A DNA stretch of 26,080 nt from contig CANHYZ010000002.1 in NCBI GenBank assembly GCA_947464885.1, positions 1 through 26,080 of the forward strand, read 5' to 3'. Below the pieces are notes generated by a model that saw nothing but the letters and a program-made list of their open reading frames with translations, was not told the DNA's origin and made no database searches. Source of the DNA: Flavobacteriales bacterium. Lineage in GTDB: Bacteria > Bacteroidota > Bacteroidia > Flavobacteriales_D > Sanyastnellaceae. Each line of letters opens with the position of its first letter. Position 1 is the first letter of the stretch. Positions 1-8,900 of this stretch are shown one piece after another. The position numbers and the translations under genes were made by a program.

Positions 1-1269
1 ATCGAAATAAGCAATGGTGCTTCCCGGATATAGGCGTGTACTTTGAATCAGCTTTCCGCTTAAATCAACCAACTCAACGTTCCAATCCAGAGTATTCAAC
101 CCTTTCAATTGAACGGCCACAAAATCAGTTGCCGGATTCGGGAAAACAGTGAGTTGCTCAACATCCAATTGCGCTGTAACTGCGTTCGGAACTGCCGTAT
201 AAGCGGTCACCGCCTCTGTAATGTTCTGCACTTTCGCACCTGTTCTAACACCATAAAATGTAGGTCCTACCACGTATGGATAGGCTGAATTCCAATTCTC
301 ATCGACCGTGCAGAAATAGGCGTAGACACCATTCGGATATTCGGGAGTTACGCAGAAACGTCCGTTATGCTCATCCATGAAGTCCGGCTCACTGTGATCG
401 ATGTACTCATAGTCCTCGCGATAACGCCCCAGTGGATACGTATCATTTATAGGTGGTCCTGCCGTTACGGATGTTCCATTCGCATAAGTATTTCTCACCG
501 TGATGTTGCGCAACTGATAACCCGACTTCATGCGTGTGATGCCACCTGTGCCATCGGTGTTGACATAACCATAGGCACCATAAATCGGGAAACCATCATA
601 GGAAAAGCCAATCAATGGAGAATGCACGTTTGCATCAATCACGTAAAGGCCGTCTGAACCATAGATGTCGCATACATCTGAAATAGGAACAATATCCATA
701 TCAAATGCACTCGGGTTTTGGTGGTGGTGATAATTGCCCATCGCAGGGTGGCCTTTAGAACAATCAAATCCTTCACGCTCAGCCACAATGGCATCACGAT
801 TCCAAACGCCTTGTCCGGGAGGGCCCATGATCGGGCCACCGCCCTCTGCTTGCGTTTGATTGTTCCAGCTCACGCCATCACGGTAATCGAAGAGCGAAAC
901 ACCATTGATGAAGACGCCGATATTACCTCCTGTGGTATTGGTGGGTGTTCCCGTATTGGGCTGTGGTGACAATGAGATTTTATAAATCGCATTTTGATCG
1001 GATGCTTGAGACGGATTTCCATCCAGAAACGGACCTGTCGGATAGGCCGGAATACCATTGGTGCTTACATAGACCCAATCGGCAGAGTATTGAACCGTTT
1101 GCACATTCACCGGAACATTGTCCTGAATAAGCGTGCCGTTGCCTTCGACATAGTGCGCACCGGTGGTGCCTTGCGGATTTTGAATCCAGTGTAGAATGGC
1201 AGGATTGGTCTGAGAATGTATGTTGACGCTTAAACCCAACAAGGCAAGCAGGAAGGATATTCGGTTCAT
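1..1269 (-). CDS. YHYH domain protein with T9SS sorting domain, 3' end cut by window edge
   Basis: The frame is open from an ATG at 1269 down to base 1 (423 codons, no stop), so the C-terminus lies outside the window. Residues 1-20 form a signal peptide (MNRISFLLALLGLSVNIHSQ). The centre has the YHYH-domain hallmarks: HPAMGNYHHHQNP, then YDGFPIYGAYGY, and DHSEPDFMDEHNGRFC, with FCTVDEN and NSAYPYVVGP further on. The last visible part (VFPNPATDF, VELVDLSGKLI) is the start of a type A T9SS C-terminal sorting domain, so the protein is probably exported across the outer membrane and anchored or released. The domain's biochemical function is not established; the His-rich motif suggests metal binding (inference). 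It starts 14 bp after the di-heme enzyme gene and is probably co-transcribed with the MbnP/MbnH pair. Recognition of the family is secure; function is open. Confidence 0.9.
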   Translation of the reverse strand, partial: MNRISFLLALLGLSVNIHSQTNPAILHWIQNPQGTTGAHYVEGNGTLIQDNVPVNVQTVQYSADWVYVSTNGIPAYPTGPFLDGNPSQASDQNAIYKISLSPQPNTGTPTNTTGGNIGVFINGVSLFDYRDGVSWNNQTQAEGGGPIMGPPGQGVWNRDAIVAEREGFDCSKGHPAMGNYHHHQNPSAFDMDIVPISDVCDIYGSDGLYVIDANVHSPLIGFSYDGFPIYGAYGYVNTDGTGGITRMKSGYQLRNITVRNTYANGTSVTAGPPINDTYPLGRYREDYEYIDHSEPDFMDEHNGRFCVTPEYPNGVYAYFCTVDENWNSAYPYVVGPTFYGVRTGAKVQNITEAVTAYTAVPNAVTAQLDVEQLTVFPNPATDFVAVQLKGLNTLDWNVELVDLSGKLIQSTRLYPGSTIAYFD

Positions 1270-1283
1270 GGTTTAGTGATTAA

Positions 1284-2300
1284 TCAGTGTTGGACGCCAA
1301 CTGTTTCAAATAGTTTAAACGGGTATTGAAATCGTTTATCAAAGACAAATGCGCTATCGGAAAGCGTGAGTAAAAAAGCCATGAGATCCACGCGCTGTTG
1401 CTCATTCATGCCGGAAACGGTATTCATTTCCATAGAAGCCGTTTGGGGAAACCGACCGGAAGCATAGTGCCCAATCACATCATTCAACCGAGACAGTCGC
1501 CCATCATGCAGGTATGGCCTCGAGTAATACACGTTGCGCAATGTGGGTACTTTAAAGAGTCCGCTATCGCTAGCATTGCCGGTGATTTCACCACGGCCAT
1601 AATCCCTGCCGTTCAGAACAATTCCATTGTTTCTAAAGGTTTGATTCGTGAAGAGCGGTTCCGTGTGGCAAGCATTGCACTGGTCTTTGAACAGCGTATA
1701 ACCCCGCGATTCCTGTTCGGTGAACTGCACCTCCCCTGCTTGAACATGATCGTATTTGCTAGACCGGCTCTCCAGCGTAATAAGAAATGCAGAAAACGCC
1801 TTGAGCATGCGCTCGGAGGTAATAACGCTGTCGCCATAAACACGCGAGAATAGCGTGCGATAGAGCTGCGAATCTTGCAGTTTTTGAATGACTGTCGGCA
1901 ACGATGCATCCATTTCCAATGGATTACTTATTGGAACCAATGGCTGCATATCGAGATGATTGATGGCGCCATCCCACATGAAGGAATTACTCCAGGCCAG
2001 GTTCATCAAAGCGGGCGCATTTCGTCTACCAATACGGTCATCAACCCCGTGACTGACGGCATGATCGACGTGGGTAAATGCGACGTACGAACTGTGGCAA
2101 CTCGAGCACGATACGGTGCTATCGCGAGAAAGAATCGGGTCATAAAAGAGTGCGCTGCCCAAATCAATGCACGCCTGACGCTTTTGAACTTCCGAAAGAT
2201 TGTAGATACGCTCAGGCCATTGACCGCTCTCAACTATCATGAGCGCCGGCAATAGAATAATCACCGTCAACACAGTACATATGCGCGTCAAGGCTGCCAT
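1284..2300 (-). CDS. Di-heme cytochrome c peroxidase / MauG family, MbnH-like
   Basis: A 338-aa protein from ATG 2300; the frame also opens with a TTG at 2309. A hydrophobic segment at residues 3-23 looks like a signal peptide or anchor, placing the protein in the periplasm. Two c-type heme motifs are visible, CSSCH (C65, C68, H69) and CNACH (C208, C211, H212), with the family pattern LGSALFYDPILSRD before the first and VPTLRNVYYSRPYLHDGR after the second. This is the bacterial di-heme CcpA/MauG architecture at normal length. The start overlaps the end of the preceding MbnP-family gene by 13 bp, which suggests translational coupling. In the characterised MbnP/MbnH pairs the di-heme enzyme oxidises a Trp of MbnP to kynurenine. 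That role is inferred here from adjacency; a simple peroxidase is the alternative. Confidence 0.92.
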   Translation of the reverse strand: MAALTRICTVLTVIILLPALMIVESGQWPERIYNLSEVQKRQACIDLGSALFYDPILSRDSTVSCSSCHSSYVAFTHVDHAVSHGVDDRIGRRNAPALMNLAWSNSFMWDGAINHLDMQPLVPISNPLEMDASLPTVIQKLQDSQLYRTLFSRVYGDSVITSERMLKAFSAFLITLESRSSKYDHVQAGEVQFTEQESRGYTLFKDQCNACHTEPLFTNQTFRNNGIVLNGRDYGRGEITGNASDSGLFKVPTLRNVYYSRPYLHDGRLSRLNDVIGHYASGRFPQTASMEMNTVSGMNEQQRVDLMAFLLTLSDSAFVFDKRFQYPFKLFETVGVQH

Positions 2301-3007
2301 TGAATACAAGATTGAAAACTATCGGCAAGCTGTATGGCATGCGCTGAAGGCGACATGACCATAAGCGGAACACTTCCCCAAACATCGTTGATCAAGCGCC
2401 GGATATCGACCGTGAATAAGTAGCTTGTTGAGGCTGTGTTCACAGCATACCGGATAACACGCAGCGAATTATATGGGGTACGATAACCACCTACATGCCA
2501 GGTCAGGGATGAATCGGAAGCGCTATCCAAGGACTCCGTTTCGAGCTTCCAATGGATGTAGCCACTTTGCCACGTCCAGTACATGCCCTGAATAGGATCC
2601 AATACGCCGGAATGCGCGCCATTGACCTGCAGCGCACTATCTACGCCAATGACGAAGGAAATCTCATCCACGGGGGTTGACGCTGAAATGCTCATCGGTA
2701 TCTCTAGCCTTGATGCAACACCGCTATCAAATAAGTAGTGACTATCAGCCGAAGCCCAAACCAATCTGCCCTCATGCTTCAACTCAACATTATGAAGGTA
2801 AAAGCGAAGGGTGACCACTTGACAATCTCGTTCATTCGGAAGGGTTAAACGATGTGGGAAAGACAAAATCGGCTTAATTCCGTCGGAGGCCATGAGTTGC
2901 AACGACTTCGTGTCTTGCGCCTGCGCAGAGGAATGAAGCGCCATGAAAATAATGAAGACCTTTATAATTGACCTAAAGCCGCTTGCGATTAATGAAGAAT
3001 TTTTCAT
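2288..3007 (-). CDS. MbnP family copper-binding-type periplasmic protein
   Basis: A 239-aa protein with an N-terminal hydrophobic export signal (about residues 12-30, ending SSAQAQ). The body matches the MbnP family: VVTLRFYLHNVEL (64-76), SHYLFD (89-94), FVIGVDSALQVNGAHSG (118-134), then LDPIQGMYWTWQSGYIHWKLE (W144, W146, H152, W153), WHVGGYR (H171) and a C-terminal VMSPSAHAIQLADSF. In studied members, copper is bound by histidines and a kynurenine made from a conserved Trp by the partner di-heme enzyme. I cannot tell which Trp is equivalent here; W144 and W146 are the obvious candidates. C62 and C234 could form a disulfide. The gene lies 5 bp after the adenylate cyclase gene and overlaps the di-heme gene. 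The family call is firm; copper binding in this member is inferred. Confidence 0.87.
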   Translation of the reverse strand: MKNSSLIASGFRSIIKVFIIFMALHSSAQAQDTKSLQLMASDGIKPILSFPHRLTLPNERDCQVVTLRFYLHNVELKHEGRLVWASADSHYLFDSGVASRLEIPMSISASTPVDEISFVIGVDSALQVNGAHSGVLDPIQGMYWTWQSGYIHWKLETESLDSASDSSLTWHVGGYRTPYNSLRVIRYAVNTASTSYLFTVDIRRLINDVWGSVPLMVMSPSAHAIQLADSFQSCIQWQP

Positions 3008-3012
3008 CAGCC

Positions 3013-5244
3013 TTACTTCGATTCCATTCGGATCAGCAAATCAAAGGCCTCCGGATTATTCAGATAAGCTTCACACGATTTGATGTAGTAGTAGGTTGCT
3101 AAATCCTCTTGCCTGATTGCATTGCACGCTTTCAAACTGTTAAGAGCTTCAGGCAAATTGCGAGACTCCATCCAATCAAAGGCGCGCTCCCAATGCTGCA
3201 ACCAAAGTGCAGTATCCAGTTGGTCTTCATCGGAAGGAAGTAACTGATAAATCTTAACGGGATGCTCCTTCCCCTTCACCACTACATTTCCAAGTTCGCG
3301 AAACTTTAACGCTGGATTGACTACAGCATTCCGGGTATGTTCCGAAACGATAACCTGCACATCAAAAAATTTAGTTAACCCCTCCAGGCGAGCTCCCAAG
3401 TTCACGGCATCACCAATCACTGTGTAATCAAATCGTCGCTTGGAGCCGATATTACCGATAGTCATATCGCCCGTATTAATCCCAATACCGATGGCTACTT
3501 TGGGGAAACCCAAATTTGCATTATTCAAATTGACTTGATGCAACTCTGCGACCATCTCCATGGCAACAAGGCAGGCCTTTTCTGCATGATTATGTTGAGG
3601 CACCGGTGCACCGAAAATGGCCATGATAGCGTCGCCGATAAACTTGTCAATCGTACCTTGATGTCGGAAAATCACCTCCGACATAGCGCTGAGGTAATGA
3701 TTCAGAAAAGCCACCGTTTGCTGCGAATCAAAACGCTCTGAGAAGTAGGTAAAATCGCGTATGTCTGAAAACAAAACAGTCAATTCCTTCTTTTGTCCGC
3801 CCAACTGCAACGCCTCGCTATCCCCCGCAATTTGATTGACCACTTCAGGCGATAGATAGGCTCCAAAAGCATTTTTCAGGAACCGTGTTCGACGTTCACG
3901 GATGAAATAGGAATACAACACACTGGCGACATAACACACCAACGTGAGCATCATAAGCATCGCAATGGGAACGATTATTCCCTTGTTGGGAAGCACCCAC
4001 AGCTCGAAGGAAAAACGAAAAACGAAATACAGTAAGAATGCTGCAACTACTCCAAACAACGGGCGAAGCAACAAGAAAATCAAGATCATCACGACTGCCA
4101 ACAGATAGTAAACAACACGAACCTGCGCTGCGGATGGTTCCTCCAGAAACGATCCATTCATCATGTTTAAGAATGCCGTAGCATGTACTTCAACCCCCGG
4201 CATTTTATCATCACGGGAGGGAACCGTCTTCAAATCCTGCAAACCGGAAGCACTGGCGCCGAGGAACACATACTTGCCTTCGAAAAATTCTGCTGGCACC
4301 AGTTCATCCCAAACTTTGTAGTACGAGATGAAGCGTATCTTCTCCTCACTGCCAAGCCAATTCAAACGAAAACTTCCATCAGCATCAAGAGGCACTAAAA
4401 GGCTGTCATGATGCATCAGCCCACGACGGGTAATTTTCACTTCACTGCGGTCTATCCCTTTTGCATCCAACATCATGTACAATGGAAAATTGCCCACCAC
4501 ATTGGCCGATTCGACTTGCTCAGGCACACGCTGCACCATTTGATAATGCCTTACTGTTCCGTCGTATGTCGTAGGTACGGCTATACCACCAATTCCCTTG
4601 GCGACAGCGGCAAAAGGAGCAATAGGCAACACGGGATTCCGCCATTCCTTCTCAGCCACAATCGCATTTCTGTCGGCGGATAACATACTCAGCGATGACC
4701 AACCCTTAGACGGTAATGAATCGGTTGCTTTTGCGTCATCATCAAAAAAGGAGAGGTAAACACAACCTGCAGATTCAATGGCCTGAGCCAGTTCAGCATC
4801 CGAACGCAATGCATCCGCCAAGGCCTGAACATTCGTTAATCCTTTGGCCTCCATTTGGGCCAGATAACCACTCCCTAGACTATCACTTTCGGTATAGAGA
4901 AAATCGATTCCAATCGCCTTTGGACCTCCCGATGCAATGTAATTGATGACGCGTGCATCGTAGCCACGTGGCCACGATTGCGCCCTTCCCAATTGCTCAA
5001 TGCTGTAATCATCAATATCAATGATGACCACATCATCAGGGTCCAGCTGAGTGAATCCTTGATTTTGCTTGCGCAGGTGAAAAGATAAATCAACCACCTC
5101 ATCTTCCATCGCCTGCAGTGGCGAGCGCACCATTTTCGCCGAAGCGAATTGAAGCAGCTCCACGATAATCATGCACACCACTCCCAGGACAGCAGCTGCG
5201 GCCAAATCCTTTAGTAGCTTTTTGAACATGCGCGGTTGACTCAT
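3013..5244 (-). CDS. CHASE2 domain class III adenylate cyclase
   Basis: The chosen start is ATG 5244 (743 aa). The frame also has a TTG at 5256 directly after the preceding stop. Layout: one N-terminal membrane helix (about 15-32), an extracytoplasmic CHASE2 sensor domain (about 48-365, with IGIDFLY, FVFLGAS-like and PGVEVHATAFLNM motifs), three more membrane helices (about 376-448), then a class III cyclase domain (487-640). Catalytic residues are present: metal-binding D494 (FSDIRDFT) and D538 (DKFIGDA), adenine-specifying K534, and transition-state N615 and R619 (GDAVNLGAR). Position 608, seven before the Asn, is Thr, as in class IIIb enzymes, so the product should be cAMP. A helical TPR-like tail (680-743) follows. 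It is coupled to a FecR-like gene upstream. Ligand and cAMP target are unknown. Confidence 0.93.
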   Translation of the reverse strand: MSQPRMFKKLLKDLAAAAVLGVVCMIIVELLQFASAKMVRSPLQAMEDEVVDLSFHLRKQNQGFTQLDPDDVVIIDIDDYSIEQLGRAQSWPRGYDARVINYIASGGPKAIGIDFLYTESDSLGSGYLAQMEAKGLTNVQALADALRSDAELAQAIESAGCVYLSFFDDDAKATDSLPSKGWSSLSMLSADRNAIVAEKEWRNPVLPIAPFAAVAKGIGGIAVPTTYDGTVRHYQMVQRVPEQVESANVVGNFPLYMMLDAKGIDRSEVKITRRGLMHHDSLLVPLDADGSFRLNWLGSEEKIRFISYYKVWDELVPAEFFEGKYVFLGASASGLQDLKTVPSRDDKMPGVEVHATAFLNMMNGSFLEEPSAAQVRVVYYLLAVVMILIFLLLRPLFGVVAAFLLYFVFRFSFELWVLPNKGIIVPIAMLMMLTLVCYVASVLYSYFIRERRTRFLKNAFGAYLSPEVVNQIAGDSEALQLGGQKKELTVLFSDIRDFTYFSERFDSQQTVAFLNHYLSAMSEVIFRHQGTIDKFIGDAIMAIFGAPVPQHNHAEKACLVAMEMVAELHQVNLNNANLGFPKVAIGIGINTGDMTIGNIGSKRRFDYTVIGDAVNLGARLEGLTKFFDVQVIVSEHTRNAVVNPALKFRELGNVVVKGKEHPVKIYQLLPSDEDQLDTALWLQHWERAFDWMESRNLPEALNSLKACNAIRQEDLATYYYIKSCEAYLNNPEAFDLLIRMESK

Positions 5245-5256
5245 AAAATCCGGCAA

Positions 5257-5949
5257 TTACTGCAACAGCTCAAGTACCTTCTCCGCATCCGCCTTCAAAG
5301 GGTCGTTCGCGTAGATGATGATAAAACTTTTGAAGATATCTTTTGCCTTCAGCGGATTGTTGGCCATGATGTAGCAATGACCAAGTGCGAAGTATGCATA
5401 CTTTGTATTCTCCGCCTTCGGATTTTGGTCGATGTAAGCGTGCAATCCTGGAATTGCCTGCGCGTACGTTTTTTTCTCATACACCGAAAATGCCTGCTCA
5501 AACGTGATGATACCTTCATGCTTCCAATACACCTCTTCAGGTTCCTTTTGCTCATCATTGTCGCGGCGAATACCGCCTTCTTCACTCTGACGAGCTCCTG
5601 ATGAAGACTTGAAGACATTCATAAATTCACCGAAGACACCCTCCGTCGCAACCTTTCCACTGCCATTACTGGCCTGTGCCAATGCCTTCACTTCCACTTT
5701 GCTGTTAGGACCAACAACAGTGGTGCTTCCATTAAGCCATTTAATTTCAACCATTGCTTCCGGTGATGTGCGAATAAACTGATTACGTTTAACCGGTGCC
5801 TTGATTTTGGCGCGTGTCCATGTTGGCTCCTTCCCTATCTCCACTTTCCCTTCATAATACAGGATATTACCGGCTGTGGTGGTGTCAGCCTGAGCCTTGG
5901 CGTTAACGAAGGCAGCCATCAATGCGATGAGGATAAATAGGTTTTTCAT
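5257..5949 (-). CDS. Secreted FecR-like domain protein with C-terminal TPR
   Basis: A 230-aa protein. Residues 1-21 are a signal peptide (ending VNAKAQA). Residues 25-90 resemble a FecR domain (YYEGKVEIG, APVKRNQFIRTSPEAMVEIKW, GSTTVVGPNSKVEV), a small beta fold used in periplasmic signalling. Residues about 148-228 look like two TPR/YbgF-type repeats (FEQAFSVYEKKTYAQAI, YAYFALGHCYIMANNPLKA). There is no membrane anchor beyond the signal peptide, unlike classical FecR anti-sigma regulators. Its ATG overlaps the stop of the giant upstream gene by 4 bp (ATGA), and its stop lies 12 bp before the cyclase ATG, so the three are probably translated together. A role as the periplasmic partner of the CHASE2 cyclase is an inference from this arrangement. 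Confidence 0.85.
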   Translation of the reverse strand: MKNLFILIALMAAFVNAKAQADTTTAGNILYYEGKVEIGKEPTWTRAKIKAPVKRNQFIRTSPEAMVEIKWLNGSTTVVGPNSKVEVKALAQASNGSGKVATEGVFGEFMNVFKSSSGARQSEEGGIRRDNDEQKEPEEVYWKHEGIITFEQAFSVYEKKTYAQAIPGLHAYIDQNPKAENTKYAYFALGHCYIMANNPLKAKDIFKSFIIIYANDPLKADAEKVLELLQ

Positions 5950-8900
5950 TGGAATTGTTTATTGAGTTCATTATAAAGTTCAGCTAGCGCAGGATCAAGC
6001 TTAATAGCTGTATCAAAGGAGGATTTAGCTCTTGCTTTTTCACCCTGCTGCAAATAGGTCTTACACATATTGATGTGAATCTGAGCGTCGTCTTCATCGA
6101 GTTGCAATGCTTGCGTATAATGCTGCAATGCCTCTGTATACTTACCCTCCAGGAAGGCAACATTTCCCAAGTTATTGATGACAATCGCGCTTTCCGGCGT
6201 CATTTCCAGTGTTTCCAAAAACACTTTTCTTGCTGCCTCGTATTGTCCGGTTTGCGTCAGCAAAGTACCCAGTGCATTGCGCACAAATACATTATCAGGT
6301 TCAGCTACACAACGCGCCTTTAATTCATCCAAAGAACTCTGCTTTGTTTTGCTCACGAATTGCACTACAAACTGACGGTATTCTTCCTTCACTCGCTCAT
6401 CGCTCGGGACTTCCAGCACAAGACCCTTGGGTTGATAAGAAGCGGGCTTGTAAATATTCCATGCTTCACTAAATGGAATTAAATCAGGGAAGTGCCCTGC
6501 CTCCAGTTCGCGGAAGTAACGATCGGCTGCGGCCTTCCAAGCAGAAAAGAAACCGGTTGTTCCAATCTTCGTTGCTTCAATGGGAATCCATACTTTATCC
6601 GACATCACGATGACTTCGCTTGCCGACAATCCGTATTCAGCCATTTGCGAAGGTTTTACACCACAGTCAAAAGCAACCATGACGTGACCCGGCACATCGA
6701 TGTAGGCGGCCGATACACCTCCGCTTTCCAGCAAGGATGCATAGAGGGCTACCAAATCGTCACAATCGCCACCCTTACGAATAAACGTCTCCAGCGGAAA
6801 CTGCAGAAAATCCTTCATCTCCGTTCGCAACGATAAACTCGCATACCCCTGATTCGGATCACTGCTGTAGGTTAACCCCGACCGATTCAGCACCGTGTAA
6901 AGTTGGCCGGCCTTCAGAATCGTTCGGCTCAAGCCATACTTCGGCATGCCCTTAAATACCTGTTCCGACTGTTTGTTATAATCCACCAGCAACTCGTTAC
7001 CGGGCGCGATGAATGATGCCATGCGACGCTTATCCGACCACACAATGGCATTGCGACTATTGAGCACAAAAGCACCCGATTTACGCACCACCTGTTCTTG
7101 ACCATTACTCATATACGTGAGTACGGCCTCCATCTGCAAGGTTCTCGACTCCGTATTTTCCAAAATAGATTCATTGAACAATGCCGGAAAGCGTACGATA
7201 GAATTTGTTTTTGCATTGATGGCTTGGCACTGAACCTGTGTTGGCGTGCTCATCAACTCCGAACAATAGACCGTTAATGATGTCGGTGAAATCGCGGATT
7301 CCGTGTTGTTGGTCAACACGATTTCACCGGCAGGCAATTGATGCACGTCGCTATAGTTCTTGTAAATACTTGGAAAAATCTCATTCACCAGCACATCTGC
7401 AATCGACAATGGATTGCTTGATGCCATAAAATCATTGCGTTGCTTTTCGGCGCTCTTGAGAGCAGAGTCGTAGGTTGCGTTGGTGGCATCCAATACGACG
7501 GCACGACGAAAATGCTCGACAGCATTATACACCCTGCCCAGCTGCATACTCGCTTGTCCGGCGCCATAATGGGCAGCTGCATCCGAATCCTTCAGCTTAA
7601 TCAACCGCAGATTCATGGCCAAGGCTTCTTTATGGTTTTGAAGCTCGGCATAGATATTTGCTGCCGCCCGCAGGAAACGCAAACGCTCTTCGGGCAACTC
7701 AGCAGCCTCGCGCTTGTTGCGATTACCCTGACCGGTCTTTGCAAGTTGTTCATCGGTATACTGTATAGCCAATACGTAGTATTTGATTGCTTGAAGATTA
7801 TTGGTCGAGAGTGCATAAGCATCCGCCAGGAAACCATAAGCGCGACGTAGCGAAGGGTCTTGAGAGAGCGCCTTCTCCAATTGAAACACCGCCTCCCCTC
7901 CATTGCTCTTCAATAATGAAATACGTCCGAGGGTCAGGGTGTAATTCGCATTCTCTTCCTTGCCGAGCATCAACTTATGAAGTGCATCCGAGGCGGCTTC
8001 ATATTTCACTAACGCGATCAATTCTTCGATGAGCAATTCACTTGCTTCCCGATCTGCAGCATTGAGCGATAGTATCGTATTGTATTCTCCTTCCGCACTT
8101 GAATGATTGTCCTGCATGGCGAACGATGTAGCCAATTGCTTTCGATAAGCAATCAGGACTTCCCTCGACATCAACGCTGCAGAACTTCCCAGTTCAGCAG
8201 TCGCCTGCGATTCCACTTCGCTGTATTTACCCAATTCATTCATTGCTGCAAGCTGCACTAGATGGGCTGAAAAGTAGGGTTTACCGGCACCCTTTTGCAA
8301 GCGATACGCCTCACGAGAATTCGCTAGTGCTTCTTCCAAAATGCTGCGTAGTTCCAATGAAGAAGTTTCTCGAATGCTCTTAAACTTATAGAGCTCAAAG
8401 AATGAAATTCCCAGTGCTTCTGCATGCATAGGATTCGAATCCCATTCGAGCATTTTTTTCTGCACTTTGATGGCGTCATTAATGCTGTTCAAATTATCCT
8501 GCAGCGCCAAAACGCGTGCAAGTGTATCGGCCGTTTGCAAATAAATCCCCCGCAGTGTCGCATTCGAAATGTTCAACTGCATGTCGGAGATGACCGTGTT
8601 AATCTCACGCTGATTCACCAAATGGCTGTAATGTGCCATAACCGCATCACGGTAACGATCTTTGATAAACTCGGATTTAGGTGACAAGCGGAAAGCCTCC
8701 TTGACATAGTCAATGGCCATGTCGATGTTCTGCTCCTGCAACAATTTGGTGGAAACTTCTCCCATGCGACGAGCGATGTATTCAACCATTCCCCACTGTT
8801 TGCCCATTGTTTCCATAGCCAACATCCACGAACCAAGCGCCTCCTGGTACTTATGAGCGTGGACCATAGCCTCCGCATAATGGAAATAGTCGTCAAAGCC

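Noticed and set aside
1398..2255. Plus-strand open frames of 151 and 126 codons opposite the di-heme gene
   Set aside because: They lie fully antisense to a gene with clear heme motifs and show no recognisable domain or signal.
2288..3007. Methanobactin biosynthesis operon
   Set aside because: Only the MbnP/MbnH-type pair is present; no precursor peptide, MbnB/MbnC or TonB receptor is near, and MbnPH pairs are common without methanobactin.
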